Shown here piece by piece: positions 12,601 through 21,087 of a DNA stretch of 64,000 nucleotides. Within the stretch, counting starts at the first letter, position 1. Each line of letters begins with the position of its first letter. Below the pieces are notes generated by a model, which was not told the DNA's origin, searched no databases, and saw nothing but the letters and a program-made list of their open reading frames with translations. The position numbers and the translations under genes are program-made. This DNA comes from Echinometra lucunter (Eukaryota; Echinodermata; Echinoidea; Camarodonta; Echinometridae), in contig CM057151.1 of the NCBI GenBank assembly GCA_029962745.1, forward strand, positions 178,001-242,000, written 5' to 3'.

Positions 12601-13046
12601 TGAAGACTCGACTTTAATTCAAGTTAAAAATTAATTGTCCAGTCACACCCCTCCCCCCCCCCCCCCCTTTACGAGAAAATCGGTCAATATATGTCAACAC
12701 AATGAAATTGGGTCGTACAGTTACAGAAATACAACTTACAAGCAAATTTCCAGTTTAATTTCTGATTCACTAACTGGTAATTAAATGAACAGCCCCGCAT
12801 AGCAGAGATAAAACTTAAAACTAACTAGATCTAGTAAATGGTAATTGGCATACGTAACTTTAACTTTAAGTGAGCTTCCATACTGTTCAACGTAATCATG
12901 GTAATTGCCAGTGTTGACATGCATTACCTTCCGGGAACCTTGTTTGTATTGGTCTTCCAATAAGATGTTCTTTTTCCTTCAACTTGTGACACGTACCCAG
13001 CATTGACCGCCGTAGCTACACCGGGTTTGCCTCCCGTTGCCGCCAT
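543..13046 (-). CDS. tbc1d22: TBC1D22-family Rab GTPase-activating protein, 10 exons, 3' end missing
   Basis: The spliced product in the window is 493 codons. It should accelerate GTP hydrolysis by a Rab at Golgi or endosomal membranes, a role inferred from the TBC family. Residues 1-226 are a low-complexity N-terminal region containing NTSDAWEVNDDE, which resembles the conserved NTSDAW block of human TBC1D22B as I remember it. The TBC domain starts near residue 230 (RKHSWAGIPNVVRPVAW). The arginine finger is IHIDIPR (Arg299) and the glutamine finger is SGYVQG (Gln334), so both catalytic residues are kept. EADSFWCMSKLLDGIQDNYT and FAFRWMNNLLMRE are near-identical to vertebrate TBC1D22. All nine introns inside the window have GT-AG ends and compatible phases. 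The final exon (about 40 residues) is beyond the left edge. Start: Met at 13046 has a strong context (AAAATGG) and MAA matches the vertebrate start; an in-frame Met at 13109 has a weak context. Confidence 0.95.
639..1311. other. tbc1d22 intron 9
   Basis: Intron of 673 bp; nothing recognisable inside. Confidence 0.7.
1312..1439 (-). CDS. tbc1d22: tbc1d22 exon 9
   Basis: It encodes 42 codons, PLHKYLMENQLDYLQFAFRW then MNNLLMREFPLSCTVRLWDT and YM. The helix with FAFRWMNNLLMRE is typical of TBC domains. The acceptor is TTCAG|C and the donor is ATG|GTAGGT (phase 0). Confidence 0.95.
1569..1893. repeat. 46-bp tandem repeat, 7 copies, in tbc1d22 intron 8
   Basis: The unit starts GGACTTGGAGAATTTAGTAG and ends GATTCAAGTCA. 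Seven head-to-tail copies differ by only a few substitutions and one extra A, so the array is young or homogenised. Confidence 0.95.
2037..2234 (-). CDS. tbc1d22: tbc1d22 exon 8
   Basis: It encodes 65 whole codons containing EIEADSFWCMSKLLDGIQDN and YTFAQPGIQLKV, the most conserved block of the family. The acceptor is TACAG|G and the donor is AATG|GTAAGC (phase 1). Confidence 0.96.
2235..2757. other. tbc1d22 intron 7
   Basis: Intron of 523 bp; no recognisable feature. Confidence 0.65.
2758..2872 (-). CDS. tbc1d22: tbc1d22 exon 7 (glutamine finger)
   Basis: It encodes IFERILYIWALKHPASGYVQ then GINDLVTPFFVVFLSQHI. The YVQ triplet is the TBC glutamine finger. The acceptor is AACAG and the donor is ATTG|GTGAGT (phase 1). 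Confidence 0.95.
3255..3420. repeat. AGT/AGC-type trinucleotide microsatellite in tbc1d22 intron 6
   Basis: Degenerate (AGT)n passes into (AGC)n. It makes open frames of poly-Ser, poly-Val or poly-Leu in several phases on both strands. These are artefacts of the repeat. Confidence 0.9.
3513..3578 (-). CDS. tbc1d22: tbc1d22 exon 6 (arginine finger)
   Basis: It encodes 22 residues including IHIDIPRTNPLIPLFQEP. This holds the IxxDxxR motif that supplies the catalytic arginine of RabGAPs. It is phase 0, with acceptor TTTCAG and donor GAG|GTGATA. Confidence 0.95.
4743..4852. mobile_element. possible hAT-like element end
   Basis: CCAGTGCTTCTCAACCTTTT resembles the terminal inverted repeat of hAT/Charlie-type elements (CAGTGGTTCTCAACC in vertebrates). 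It is followed by three imperfect copies of GAGGCCCAC. I could not find the partner end or a target-site duplication, so this is a fragment at best. Confidence 0.4.
5171..5497. repeat. direct repeat pair, ~40 bp, 276 bp apart
   Basis: TGTATGTCTTCACAAGTGCT followed by TCTTGTGTGA..AGGAGCACA occurs at about 5179-5220 and again at about 5455-5496 with one or two differences. It may be a local duplication or the ends of an unrecognised element in tbc1d22 intron 5. Confidence 0.7.
5783..5911 (-). CDS. tbc1d22: tbc1d22 exon 5
   Basis: It encodes 43 residues, GYLPANLERRQATLDRKREE then YFGFVDQYYETRNDAQHKNM and FHQ. It is phase 0 at both ends (TATAG|G, CAG|GTAAGT). YLPAN and the KREEYFGF block are family signatures. 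Confidence 0.95.
6470..7800. repeat. 54-bp minisatellite with higher-order structure in tbc1d22 intron 4
   Basis: About 24 head-to-tail units, each containing AAATACATGTATGTGCCATA and TTGAGGGAGCTGGGTGCCTA. A 61-bp variant unit with ACATGTACAAAGTATATGCC recurs near 6698, 7032, 7363 and 7748, spaced about 334, 331 and 385 bp. Blocks of about six units were therefore duplicated as a whole. Because 54 is a multiple of 3, it creates long open frames on both strands (RELGAYECSKEIHVCAIL and its antisense). These are not genes. Confidence 0.96.
8301..8371 (-). CDS. tbc1d22: tbc1d22 exon 4 (TBC domain start)
   Basis: It encodes 23 residues plus a split Glu, TLRKHSWAGIPNVVRPVAWK, the first motif of a TBC domain (R...W.GIP..VR...W). 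The acceptor is GCAG|A and the donor is TCT|GTAAGT, phase 0. Confidence 0.93.
8372..8944. other. tbc1d22 intron 3
   Basis: Intron of 573 bp; a short stretch near 8500-8560 looks like degraded SINE-type sequence, otherwise nothing. Confidence 0.5.
8945..9169 (-). CDS. tbc1d22: tbc1d22 exon 3
   Basis: It encodes residues 151-226, Ser/Glu-rich, ending in DEKAEKFWSVLSAPNMEM. That end corresponds to the REKTRLEKFRQLLSS helix before the TBC domain. The acceptor is ATAG|A and the donor is ATGG|GTAAGT (phase 1). Confidence 0.92.
9660..9975 (+). mobile_element. 3' fragment of a non-LTR retrotransposon
   Basis: The forward frame 9674-9886 contains RHSLYPRTITTWNSL and ends FKSHLSDTKF. This is the C-terminal motif of many LINE reverse-transcriptase polyproteins (YPRTI..WNSLP...S...FK..L). 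It is followed by a short 3' tail ending in ACAAGACAAGACAAGATG. It is strongly 5'-truncated and lies antisense in tbc1d22 intron 2. Confidence 0.75.
10030..10361 (-). CDS. tbc1d22: tbc1d22 exon 2
   Basis: It encodes residues 40-151. The acceptor is AACAG|C and the donor is ACAG|GTCAGT (phase 1). The exon is Ser/Lys/Asp-rich and probably disordered. The block DSFADFDNSTSDAWEVNDDE is the only strongly conserved part. Confidence 0.92.
10646..10674. repeat. poly-T / poly-G tract
   Basis: A run of more than 20 T is followed by G(8), in tbc1d22 intron 1. A stretch of GGGGCTCTTTTT-like short repeats follows to about 10810. Confidence 0.85.
11028..11161. mobile_element. 134-bp foldback (MITE-like) element
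   Basis: The left end is CCAGGGGGGTGTAACATAAA and the right end reads CCTGGGGGGTGTAACATAAA on the other strand. Complementarity extends about 38 bp per arm, up to ATACAATCAATCTTAC. The centre contains a perfect 22-bp palindrome at 11106-11127 (arms TTACGATTGAT / ATCAATCGTAA). No clear target-site duplication was found. Confidence 0.8.
12082..12455. mobile_element. 374-bp MITE with perfect 8-bp target-site duplication
   Basis: The termini are GGCAAACCCGGAGAATAGGG and its reverse complement; the inverted repeats are about 31 bp nearly perfect, then diverged. Both sides are flanked by GACAATAC (12074-12081 and 12456-12463). The 8-bp duplication fits a DNA transposase such as hAT, P or Merlin, but the GGCAAA end does not decide the superfamily. 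There is no transposase frame inside, so it is non-autonomous. It lies in tbc1d22 intron 1. Confidence 0.9.
12928..13046 (-). CDS. tbc1d22: tbc1d22 exon 1 (start codon)
   Basis: It encodes residues 1-39 plus two bases of Ser40, beginning MAATGGKPG and ending YWKTNTNKVPG. The donor is AG|GTAATG. Joining to exon 2 gives VPG-S-IKPVH, matching the KLPGSIQPVY region of vertebrate TBC1D22B from memory. The alternative start at 13109 would add 21 residues. Confidence 0.88.
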
Positions 13047-13846
13047 TTTTGCCAATCTTTCTTGCTTAAACGCAATGTCTGACTGTCCAAATTGGTACAA
13101 ATCTGTCATCCATGTGAGAAGAAAAATATCATGATTGTCTCGTCATAGCTGTATGGTATCGGTACTATGCAGATGTCATGCATGCTAGCTCGACTCTGCT
13201 GCAGGCGCGAGCTAGCGCTATAGGCTAGCGTATAGCTGAGCTGGCGTTAATTTCACGCATAAATCACTATGCTAGTGCCATCTTCGGTACTCCATCTCTA
13301 CATATATGTCTGTATCGTAAAATGAATTACGTGCAATAGATCCGTGCACTATATGCACAATCTGCACAAGGATCAATTGTGGCAAAGATGGTCTACACTC
13401 TTCTATGACGTAGCCTAAGACCATAGGGGGCGTTTGTATTTTTATGGTTCTCTCTTGACTGCACGGAAAAGGTCTTAATGGTGACCAAAGGTCGAATATT
13501 CATGAAAAAAAAAAATGAGGGCAGATCGACACTATTTCAACATTATCGTATCATGAAAAAAATAGCTGAATAACATTTTTAAAAATCTAGTAAATCCACG
13601 TGGATTCGTAGTACTGATAGTCCTCAGCTCAATATTTTTTTTTTTTTTTTTTTTTTTTGGGGGGGGGACATACAGAAAAAAAATTTGCCGCCAAACAAGG
13701 TCGTCAGCTTATTTGGGGGATGTTGTGACCCCCCCCCCCCCCATTGGCGCCCATGAGTTACATAGACCAATAAGTTGTCTACATCCGTGACCCAGGTTTA
13801 CGTCAAGGCATCCTTCAGTGGAATTGCTGCGGGATGAGATTGTGGT

Positions 13847-13883
<37 letters not shown>

Positions 13884-13991
13884 TTCACCACACTCATCAT
13901 AACAATAGCATTAAAGATTCGCCTTAATACCGATGCATGGCATCCCAATCAACATCTAATTCATGACCCCGGCTCATAAGACCTCACTGAC
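13047..13991. promoter_or_regulatory. tbc1d22 5' flank, with homopolymer tracts
   Basis: Upstream of the start codon are a repeated GCTAGC-type motif (about 13187-13240) and long T, G and C runs (13630-13670, 13729-13742, 13848-13880). No TATA box or defined transcription start can be called. It presumably contains the promoter by position only. Confidence 0.4.
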
Positions 13992-14730
13992 ATGGGTGTC
14001 GATCCCCCCCGGGGGGGGGGAGATGGTGGGATATATCCCCCCAATATCTTGGGCAGGGGGGTGGCCTCATCCCCCAATAATTCACCTTCAAAACATGACA
14101 TGGTCCCCTGTTAATCCCTCCAAAAATAAAGTAAAAGAAAGAAAAGGGGGTATAGAGTAAAGAGTAAAGAAAAAGACAAAGAAAAACCCGGAAACTCTCG
14201 CTTCGCTCGCTCGCATTTTAAGTATCTCAACCAATGTTGTTAATAGTAATATCTTTATGACAGGAAATTGGTATGTATCTTGTCTCTCTATATAATGTTT
14301 GCTATTTTGCTAGTCATAAAATGTTAGTAATGTAATTGCAAGGAATCGAACGGCAGGAAGACCTAAAATAGAAGAATTTTAGGATTTATTAGCATGTGAC
14401 CAATATAGCCTATTCCTATCATAAGATGTCGCTAAAATGCATGTTAATGAAATCATGAGAATGGAGTAACAATACACTTTAACCTGTTCTCAGTATTTTT
14501 TTAAAAAAATTCTCACTCGCTCGCTACGCTCGCTCATAAAATCTAAAAACATGATATTTTCGAGCAGCCGCAAGAACACTTACACCCTCAGTATGTCCGA
14601 ATATCACAATATTTTTGCAACTATAGGTGTCAAAGTATTCTAAAATTCTGTGGGAAGATGTACATCATCAAAATCATCTAGTTTATTTTGATGGCATGCA
14701 ACATTTTTATTTTAAAGAAAATTGATTTTT
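13992..14730. repeat. interspersed repeat, copy 1 (uninterrupted)
   Basis: It starts ATGGGTGTCGATCC and ends near ATCATCTAGTTTATTTTGAT. It matches, with divergence, the stretch 43193-44825 (shared blocks ATATATCC, GTTAATCC, TATCTTGTCTCTCTAT, ATCATGAGAATGGAGTAACA, CTCGCTACGCTCGCTCATAA). No coding sequence was seen. This copy lacks the two insertions present in copy 2. Confidence 0.8.
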
Positions 14731-14734
14731 TTAG

Positions 14735-16260
14735 AAAGTCTATATCCCTTTCCTAGGGATTACAAGTATTATTAATGACTCCTTTATTGATGGCTATTTT
14801 CCAGACAAGTTCAAGTGTGCTCATATCCTACCAAAGTTTAAAGGTTCATCTTTGGACCACAACGATTTTAAGAATTATCGCCCAATTGCAAACCTCAAAT
14901 TCTTTTCCAAGATTCTACTAGAATCCTAGTAGGAAAAATGGCAGCACTCTAGTTACAAAATTATGTTGAAGAATCCAATCTTCATGCCAAAGTACCAGTC
15001 TGGATATCGATCATTTCATAGCGTTGAGACCGCCCTTTTGAAGGTAACTAATGATATTCTTATTTCACTTGACAAAGGAGAAGAGGTTATTTTGGTTTTA
15101 CTAGATTTTTCCTCTGCATTCGATACAACTGATCATGGCACTCTCCTTAAACGTTTATCACTTAGATTTGGAATCTGCGGTAAAGCACTTAATTGGCTAA
15201 CTTCGCACTTGCAAAGACGTACCCATAATGTAGTCATTGGAAATGATCGTTCTTCAACACAAATACTGACCAAGGGAGTACCGCAAGGATCCGTACTCGG
15301 TCCGATTCTGTTTACACTGTATCCTCTTGAAGCTGTGATTGACAAATATACCGTACATAAGATGTTTTATGCCGATGATACTCAATTGTACCTAACATTC
15401 AAACAGACAAGCCTTGACTCTTCAATCTCCCAGATAACCAATTATTGTGTCAAGGCAATCAAGGAATGGTCTCAATTGAATTGTCTTAAGTATAATTGCA
15501 GTAAGACAGAGTTCCTTCATGTTTCATCTCGGTTTAGACAATCAACACCATTGCTGCATTTGAACCTACATGGAACGCAAATTGCTGCTGCCAAAACTTG
15601 CAGAAATCTTGGGGTATGCTTTGACAATAAGCTCACTTTTGAACAATTTGTCGCATAATAATGCCGCTCCGCTTCACATGCCTTACACAAAATTGGTAAA
15701 ATTCGGGAATTCATCGATAGAAGAACAACTGAGCGTTTGATTCATGCCTTTGTCATGTGGCATTTTGAGTTTTATAACAGCCTCCATATTCACTGACCAC
15801 AGCGCCTCATTCAAAGACTACAGATCATCCAAAACTCAGCAGCTCGACTAGTCACTCGCACTAGAAAACATGATTCAATATCTCCTGTCTTACGCAATTT
15901 ACATGATTTGAATGATTTACTCACTGTATACAAACCAACAAGACAACTTCGATCATGCACACAGAATCTGTTCATCATACCTCCTATTCAAACAAAAACA
16001 CATGGCGAACGTTCATTTGCTCATGCTGCATCAGTTTTATGGAATAATCTCCCAAACTCTCTTAGAAACATCGACACAATAGAGAAGTTTAAATCTGCAC
16101 TTAAAATACACTTATTCAAAACATAGTCTAACAAAGTAAACTCAGTAACCTATCTCTCAATCATGTCTTTCCTTTACTTTTTCTCTCTCTTAGAGCGCAT
16201 AGGGACATACAGACGTAATGTGTTATGCACTATATAAAAACTGATCATTATTATTGTAAT
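14735..16260 (+). pseudogene. dead L2/CR1-like non-LTR retrotransposon (reverse transcriptase part)
   Basis: Reverse-transcriptase blocks appear in order: SIINDSFIDGYFPDKFK and FKNYRPIANL (before 14910), then an open frame 14963-15658 with SGYRSFHSVETALLKV, LLDFSSAFDTTDH, KGVPQGSVLGPILFTLY and the catalytic FYADDTQLY. The C-terminal part is at about 15660-16126 (AARLVTRTRKHDSISPVL, then GERSFAHAASVLWNNLPNSL). It is inactive: in-frame stops at 14927-14932, a frameshift near 14990, stops at 15656-15661 and after 15785, and an apparent internal deletion near 15905. The endonuclease region is missing, so it is 5'-truncated. The 3' tail is GCACTATATAAA plus ATT-rich sequence. Confidence 0.9.
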
Positions 16261-17520
16261 CATAATGCTAACTGCAAACTCATCTTAGAGCCCTTTCATA
16301 CAGTATTTAAAAACCTTCTTCTTCTTCTTCTTTTTTCTCCTTATTTTATTCCATATAGCAATAAAAAAAAAAACATATAGTAACGAAGCTGGATGGTTTT
16401 AAGCACAATCTCATCACAGAAGAATCGACAAGGGTTATACCTACTTGATGCGCAGTATTGTCAGAAAATGAATTGTAAGTACAATAAGTACGCATGAGTT
16501 TTTGAAGAACAACAGGAAGAAACTTCCTCAGTTGCTCTGAGTTTAGGGCCCCCTGAGTGTTGTACCCTTCCTGCTCCCTGCTAAAGACTTCCTGATTCTT
16601 TGTGGCTAGCAGTGGCGTAATGAGCCATATTGACTTTTATGGGGTATTAAGGACACGTTTCGTACGTGACAATGGAAAGGGTAGTAATGGGGGCACTTAT
16701 CACTTGAAGACAAAAGGAACGCTAATCGAAAAAAGGGTACTTATCAAAATGAAAAACGACACTATGTCGTTAGAAAGAAAAGGGAAACTTATGAGAGGAA
16801 AGAGGGAACTTATTTGAAATTACTGACAAGAGGCAATGATATCATCAGAAGTAAGAAGGAACACATATATCTGATGAGGGAAATTTATCCGACATAAAAT
16901 GCTGACTTATTACTATTAGAAAGAAATATGCATCAAAGGAAAAAGTAGGATTGCTCATCAGCAGTATAAGGGACACTTATTAGATATAAAGACATACTAA
17001 ACACAGGTGAAAAATCTTATGTCTTTTTTTTTTTCTTCTTCTTACCAGACACCTTTTCCTCTTTAATATTACATGTATAATGCCCTTTTCTGAAGGGAAA
17101 ATGACGCTATTATGAAGGAAGAGAGAGCTAGGGCACTGATAATAGACAATTAACTAGGGTGAAAAGGGGGCACTTAACAGAAGGTGAATGACACTGTTTA
17201 AAAGGACAACGGGCTCTTATTAAATTTCAAAAGGGCGCTTATCAGAGGTGAAATGGGGACAATAATTGGTAGGGAAAGCGGTACTTTACGTTATCATGCG
17301 CCTTGAGTATTTGATTATCAAGTGGATCTTGGCGCCTTACAATGTTATTATTATTATTGTTATTATCATTATTGTTATTATCATTATTGATACGCCCTCA
17401 TATCATACTTTATTTATTACACCGGACCCATAATAACTCATTGATGACACCCGACTCATAAATCCCGCATTGATGAAATCCTACCACAGACTCATAGTCC
17501 CCGAATTACAATATCTCACT
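16261..17520. other. intergenic, simple repeats only
   Basis: It holds a CTT run (16312-16340), degenerate GGGCACTTAT-like motifs around 16680-17280, and an ATT/ATC microsatellite (17342-17392). No gene was seen. Confidence 0.6.
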
Positions 17521-17970
17521 AATCATGCTAATGACACCCGACTCGTAATACCTCATTGATGACAACCGAATCATAATACCTCATTGATAACACCCGAATC
17601 ATAATACCTCACTGATGACATCTGAATCATAATACCTCATTAATGACACCCGAATCATAATACTTCACTGATGACATCCGAATCATAATACCTCATTGAT
17701 GACACCCGAATCATAATTTTTCATTGATGACATCCGAATCATAATACCTCATTGATGACACCCGACTCGTAATACTTCATTGATGACACCCGAATCATAA
17801 TACCTCATTAATGACACCCAGATCATAATACTGCATTGATGACACCCGAATCATAATACCTTATTAATGACACCCGAATCATAACACCTCATTGATGACA
17901 CCCGACTCGTGATGCTTCATTAATAACACCCGAATCATAATACCTCATTAATGACACCCGAATCATAATA
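17521..17970. repeat. 28-bp tandem repeat, ~16 copies
   Basis: The unit is CACCCGAATCATAATACCTC plus ATTGATGA, repeated head to tail with scattered changes (CACCCGACTCGT, CATCCGAATC variants). Confidence 0.93.
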
Positions 17971-18277
17971 TCATAATAACCTGATAAATTTGACTTGTCG
18001 CTATAAGGTAGTATATCTCTGGCACCGTTTTTGAATTGCACCTTGAGATAATTCACACCGCATGGACAGCAATAGTCCCTGCTCACGTAACGCATTCACG
18101 TTTATTTCACTTCAATGGGATATAAATAAACACAAGGGGATACGAGGCATTAATATAAAATAATTCATTTTATAAGGATACAGCAAATGCGTAATAAACC
18201 TGATAACTGGCAGAATTGGACAAAAACAAAAAAATAAAGTTGTATGCTGTGGTTTGAATAAATGTACAATTACCGTA

Positions 18278-18419
18278 CACAGTAAAAACGCTGTTTAAAA
18301 GGTTGTTTAAAACTTATACAACCTGTTTAAAAATGCAAACAGTTGTTTACAATATGAACTGAACAACCCGCTGCTGTTGTAAACAACTGTTTGCATTTTT
18401 AAACAGCGTTTTCTCTGTG
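18278..18419. mobile_element. 142-bp foldback MITE, CACAGTAAAAA end
   Basis: The left end CACAGTAAAAACGCTGTTTA and right end CAGCGTTTTCTCTGTG are complementary, and the inner arms GCAAACAGTTGTTTAC / GTAAACAACTGTTTGC also pair. It is flanked by TA on both sides, a probable 2-bp target duplication. Confidence 0.85.
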
Positions 18420-18675
18420 TATCAAATTTCTTCTTCATACAATTTTTCTTTTTTTACATTAGAACTTTTTTTTCAATAAAGATTAATTGTGTCTTTGATA
18501 TTTAGTGTGCTGCATGGCTTTGCCGTCTGAACCAAACTGCATCGCTGCCGCAAACGAAAGAAAAAGAATAGCGCACTGATTAATAAGAAATAAAAATCGT
18601 AGTAGTAATTTGATATGCTGACTGATTTTTTACTGTGGTTGTTTGTTTGTTAGTTAATCAGTTTGCTTTGGTTTT

Positions 18676-18683
18676 TTGTTTTG

Positions 18684-18714
<31 letters not shown>

Positions 18715-18730
18715 GTTTTTTGTTTTTTGG
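18676..18730. repeat. (TTTTG)n microsatellite
   Basis: TTTTG repeats with a T-rich flank. Confidence 0.9.
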
Positions 18731-18978
18731 GGGTTTTTTTATTTGCTTGCTTGTTGTGTGTGTTGGTTTGTTTTTTTATTAACAATAATGCTATCCGTTT
18801 CAGTGTAAACTACGGCAGTAATTTCAACGAGATACAAAACAATCATGCACTACAGCATAGCAAGGGTATACATTGGCTACATTAATTATTACACCATGAT
18901 TTTATATCTTTATGTGAAGATGCGTATACATTTAAACATAAGAACTGATGAAACAAACAAACCTGTGAGGGAGCACAT

Positions 18979-19208
18979 CACTCTTAAAAATAAATCAGTT
19001 CAAATGACTAGATGAAAGGGTCAGCTGGGTGCAACTAAAATACTAGTCATTTTTTCAATACATATTTTAGTCACTTGTGACTATTTTCAAGTCGTATTTT
19101 GACTAGAACTCAGTCGTTTCTGATTAGAATATAGTAACTTTTACTATTAGTTGCACCCATGCAGCTGACCCATAATCCAGTCATTTTAACTAATTTGTTT
19201 TTAGAGTG
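18979..19208. mobile_element. 230-bp foldback MITE, CACTCTTAAAAA end
   Basis: The left arm CACTCTTAAAAATAAATCAG and the right arm (reverse complement CACTCTAAAAACAAATTAGT) pair over about 60 bp, including GGGTCAGCTG and GGGTGCAACTAA on both sides. It is flanked by AT on both sides. Confidence 0.88.
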
Positions 19209-20037
19209 ATTAAGAGCAGGTGTAGGCGATTAAGCGGGATTTTCTTAGTGTGTTTTTTTTTTAATTGAAATCAACTCTTTGTTAGATTCTGAAGCGACAA
19301 TAAAAGTGCATGTACCGTACAGGATGATGTGGAAAAGAAGAAAATATAACTTTATATACTTGGTCACCTTGCTATGTTTTACCCACATGAGTAATCCATT
19401 GAATTGATATAAATACATTTTAAATACAAAATACTTTTATACAACCAATAAACAGGTCTCTATTATACCCACTTACTGTATCAAAACGATGCCTACAAGT
19501 GGTATTGTAATGACGGCATCAAGGCACATTATTGAGATAAAAAATATTTGTTTTTATCTTGGACATATCATAAAGAAAGATAGTGATATATTGTCAGATT
19601 ACATTTTGATAAGTAAATTAAGTACTAACATGGTATATACATTTTTCAGGGTTAAAGGGTTAAAGTGTTACGCGATTAATTTAGCATAAAACGACTCGAT
19701 ATACATTTCCCAATTAACGTCAGAACATATACCGATAGACTGGGGATACTGGAGCGTCATGAGAGTCACGGCGTAATGGATCTGGGTGCAATATACAAGA
19801 ATCCACCATTATTATTTTCATTATTATTGTATGAAATGAATGACAAATTATCGGAAGTAATAATAACTTTCTCATTTACCATGTTCACAACGCGATTACG
19901 CATATTAGAAAGCAACGCCTTTATATAGTCCGATAAAAATGGTACTTAATGTTGGTTATAAAGTATTGACAGAAGTTACCAACGAGATCGCAATAGTATT
20001 TTAGGCTGTATGAAGAGAGAGACAGATGGATAGAGGC

Positions 20038-20084
<47 letters not shown>

Positions 20085-20616
20085 GGAGAGAGGATGAAGG
20101 AGGATGAGAGACACATCTGTGCCTTAGATATTCAATTGGTCATAATTTTTACAGAACTCTCCGTATTTGTAATAAAGTGGAAAACAGAGGATAACTCGGA
20201 AGGGGAACCATACAAGAGATAGAGTTACATACAATCATTGCTTTATGCCAAACATCAGCCCTAGAATAGCGAAATTTATGTAAGTCACTTGACTGACTGC
20301 AACTATACATGCTAAATATATTACATATTATCTGATTGTCCCAAGAATACAACTAACATGATTCCTTCATTTTTTTGTTTTAGTTTATCAAGCTAAAGTC
20401 ATACCAGGATAGACTAATGAAGTCCACATCAAGTCTGATTCTACGGTGGTGTGAATAGACACTGCATGGAGTGTGGTGTGAAGGAATATTTCATTTTCCG
20501 GTTGCTAAGTCTGTCACTTTCTCTAGACAAGTTAGATGTCGAGTGTTCTCTTTGTCAATTCACTATTAACACCTGTCTACACTGGAGGTGCTGGCTGAAC
20601 AATGATGTAAACTCTT
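19209..20616. other. downstream flank of wnt16 (3' UTR unresolved)
   Basis: It contains a (GA)n tract at about 20038-20082 with a GAAGGAGAG-type extension. The wnt16 3' UTR must start at 20616 on the minus strand, but I could not place a convincing polyadenylation signal. Confidence 0.5.
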
Positions 20617-21087
20617 TCATTTACAAGTATAGATGTCTGAGACCGTCTCACAGATTTTACACTTCACTTTACAACACCAGATGAATTTACAGTCACACCT
20701 TTCAACTCTCCTGATCACCTGAGTGTTATATCCACGTCCACAACACAAAAGATCACAGCTATCTGATCCAAGCGATGTCCGGTTGCATTCCCGTCCCGTC
20801 GTTCCGACGATACCGAGTTCAGGATTCTTACGACAGTAATTCGGTGATCTTTGCATGAAAACGAGATCATCTACAGCAATGGGTTCACGTCGCATGTGCT
20901 TGTTTTTATGACGGAGTCGACTATGCTTCTTGTTTCGGACTACGACCTCGAAGCTAAAACGATATCGACTTTTAACGAGATCTCCGATTTCCTTGAAGCT
21001 CGGCATCGCTTTCCAACATGTCTTCAATGAACAAGAGGACGATACACCATGACATCGACACATAGTCTTCATTCCAGATTTCACCAG
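20617..21087 (-). CDS. wnt16: wnt16 exon 5 (C-terminal domain, stop)
   Basis: It encodes [20 protein letters not shown] to the stop after [10 protein letters not shown], 156 residues. It holds the thumb (CHGVSSSC) and the Cys-rich index-finger hairpin of the Wnt fold. The acceptor is TTACAG. This frame is read from Leu273; an apparent Met start inside it is not the real start. Confidence 0.97.
   Translation of the reverse strand: MVKSGMKTMCRCHGVSSSCSLKTCWKAMPSFKEIGDLVKSRYRFSFEVVVRNKKHSRLRHKNKHMRREPIAVDDLVFMQRSPNYCRKNPELGIVGTTGRECNRTSLGSDSCDLLCCGRGYNTQVIRRVERCDCKFIWCCKVKCKICETVSDIYTCK

Noticed and set aside
13992..14230. Possible retroviral or LTR element because of repeated CTCGCT motifs
   Set aside because: No LTR pair, primer-binding site or gag/pol frame seen; only an interspersed repeat with a second diverged copy.
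14963..15658. Active reverse transcriptase gene
   Set aside because: In-frame stops and frameshifts on both sides, endonuclease missing.
17521..17970. CRISPR-like array (28-bp regularly repeated unit)
   Set aside because: The units are contiguous with no unique spacers, in an animal genome: an ordinary tandem repeat.
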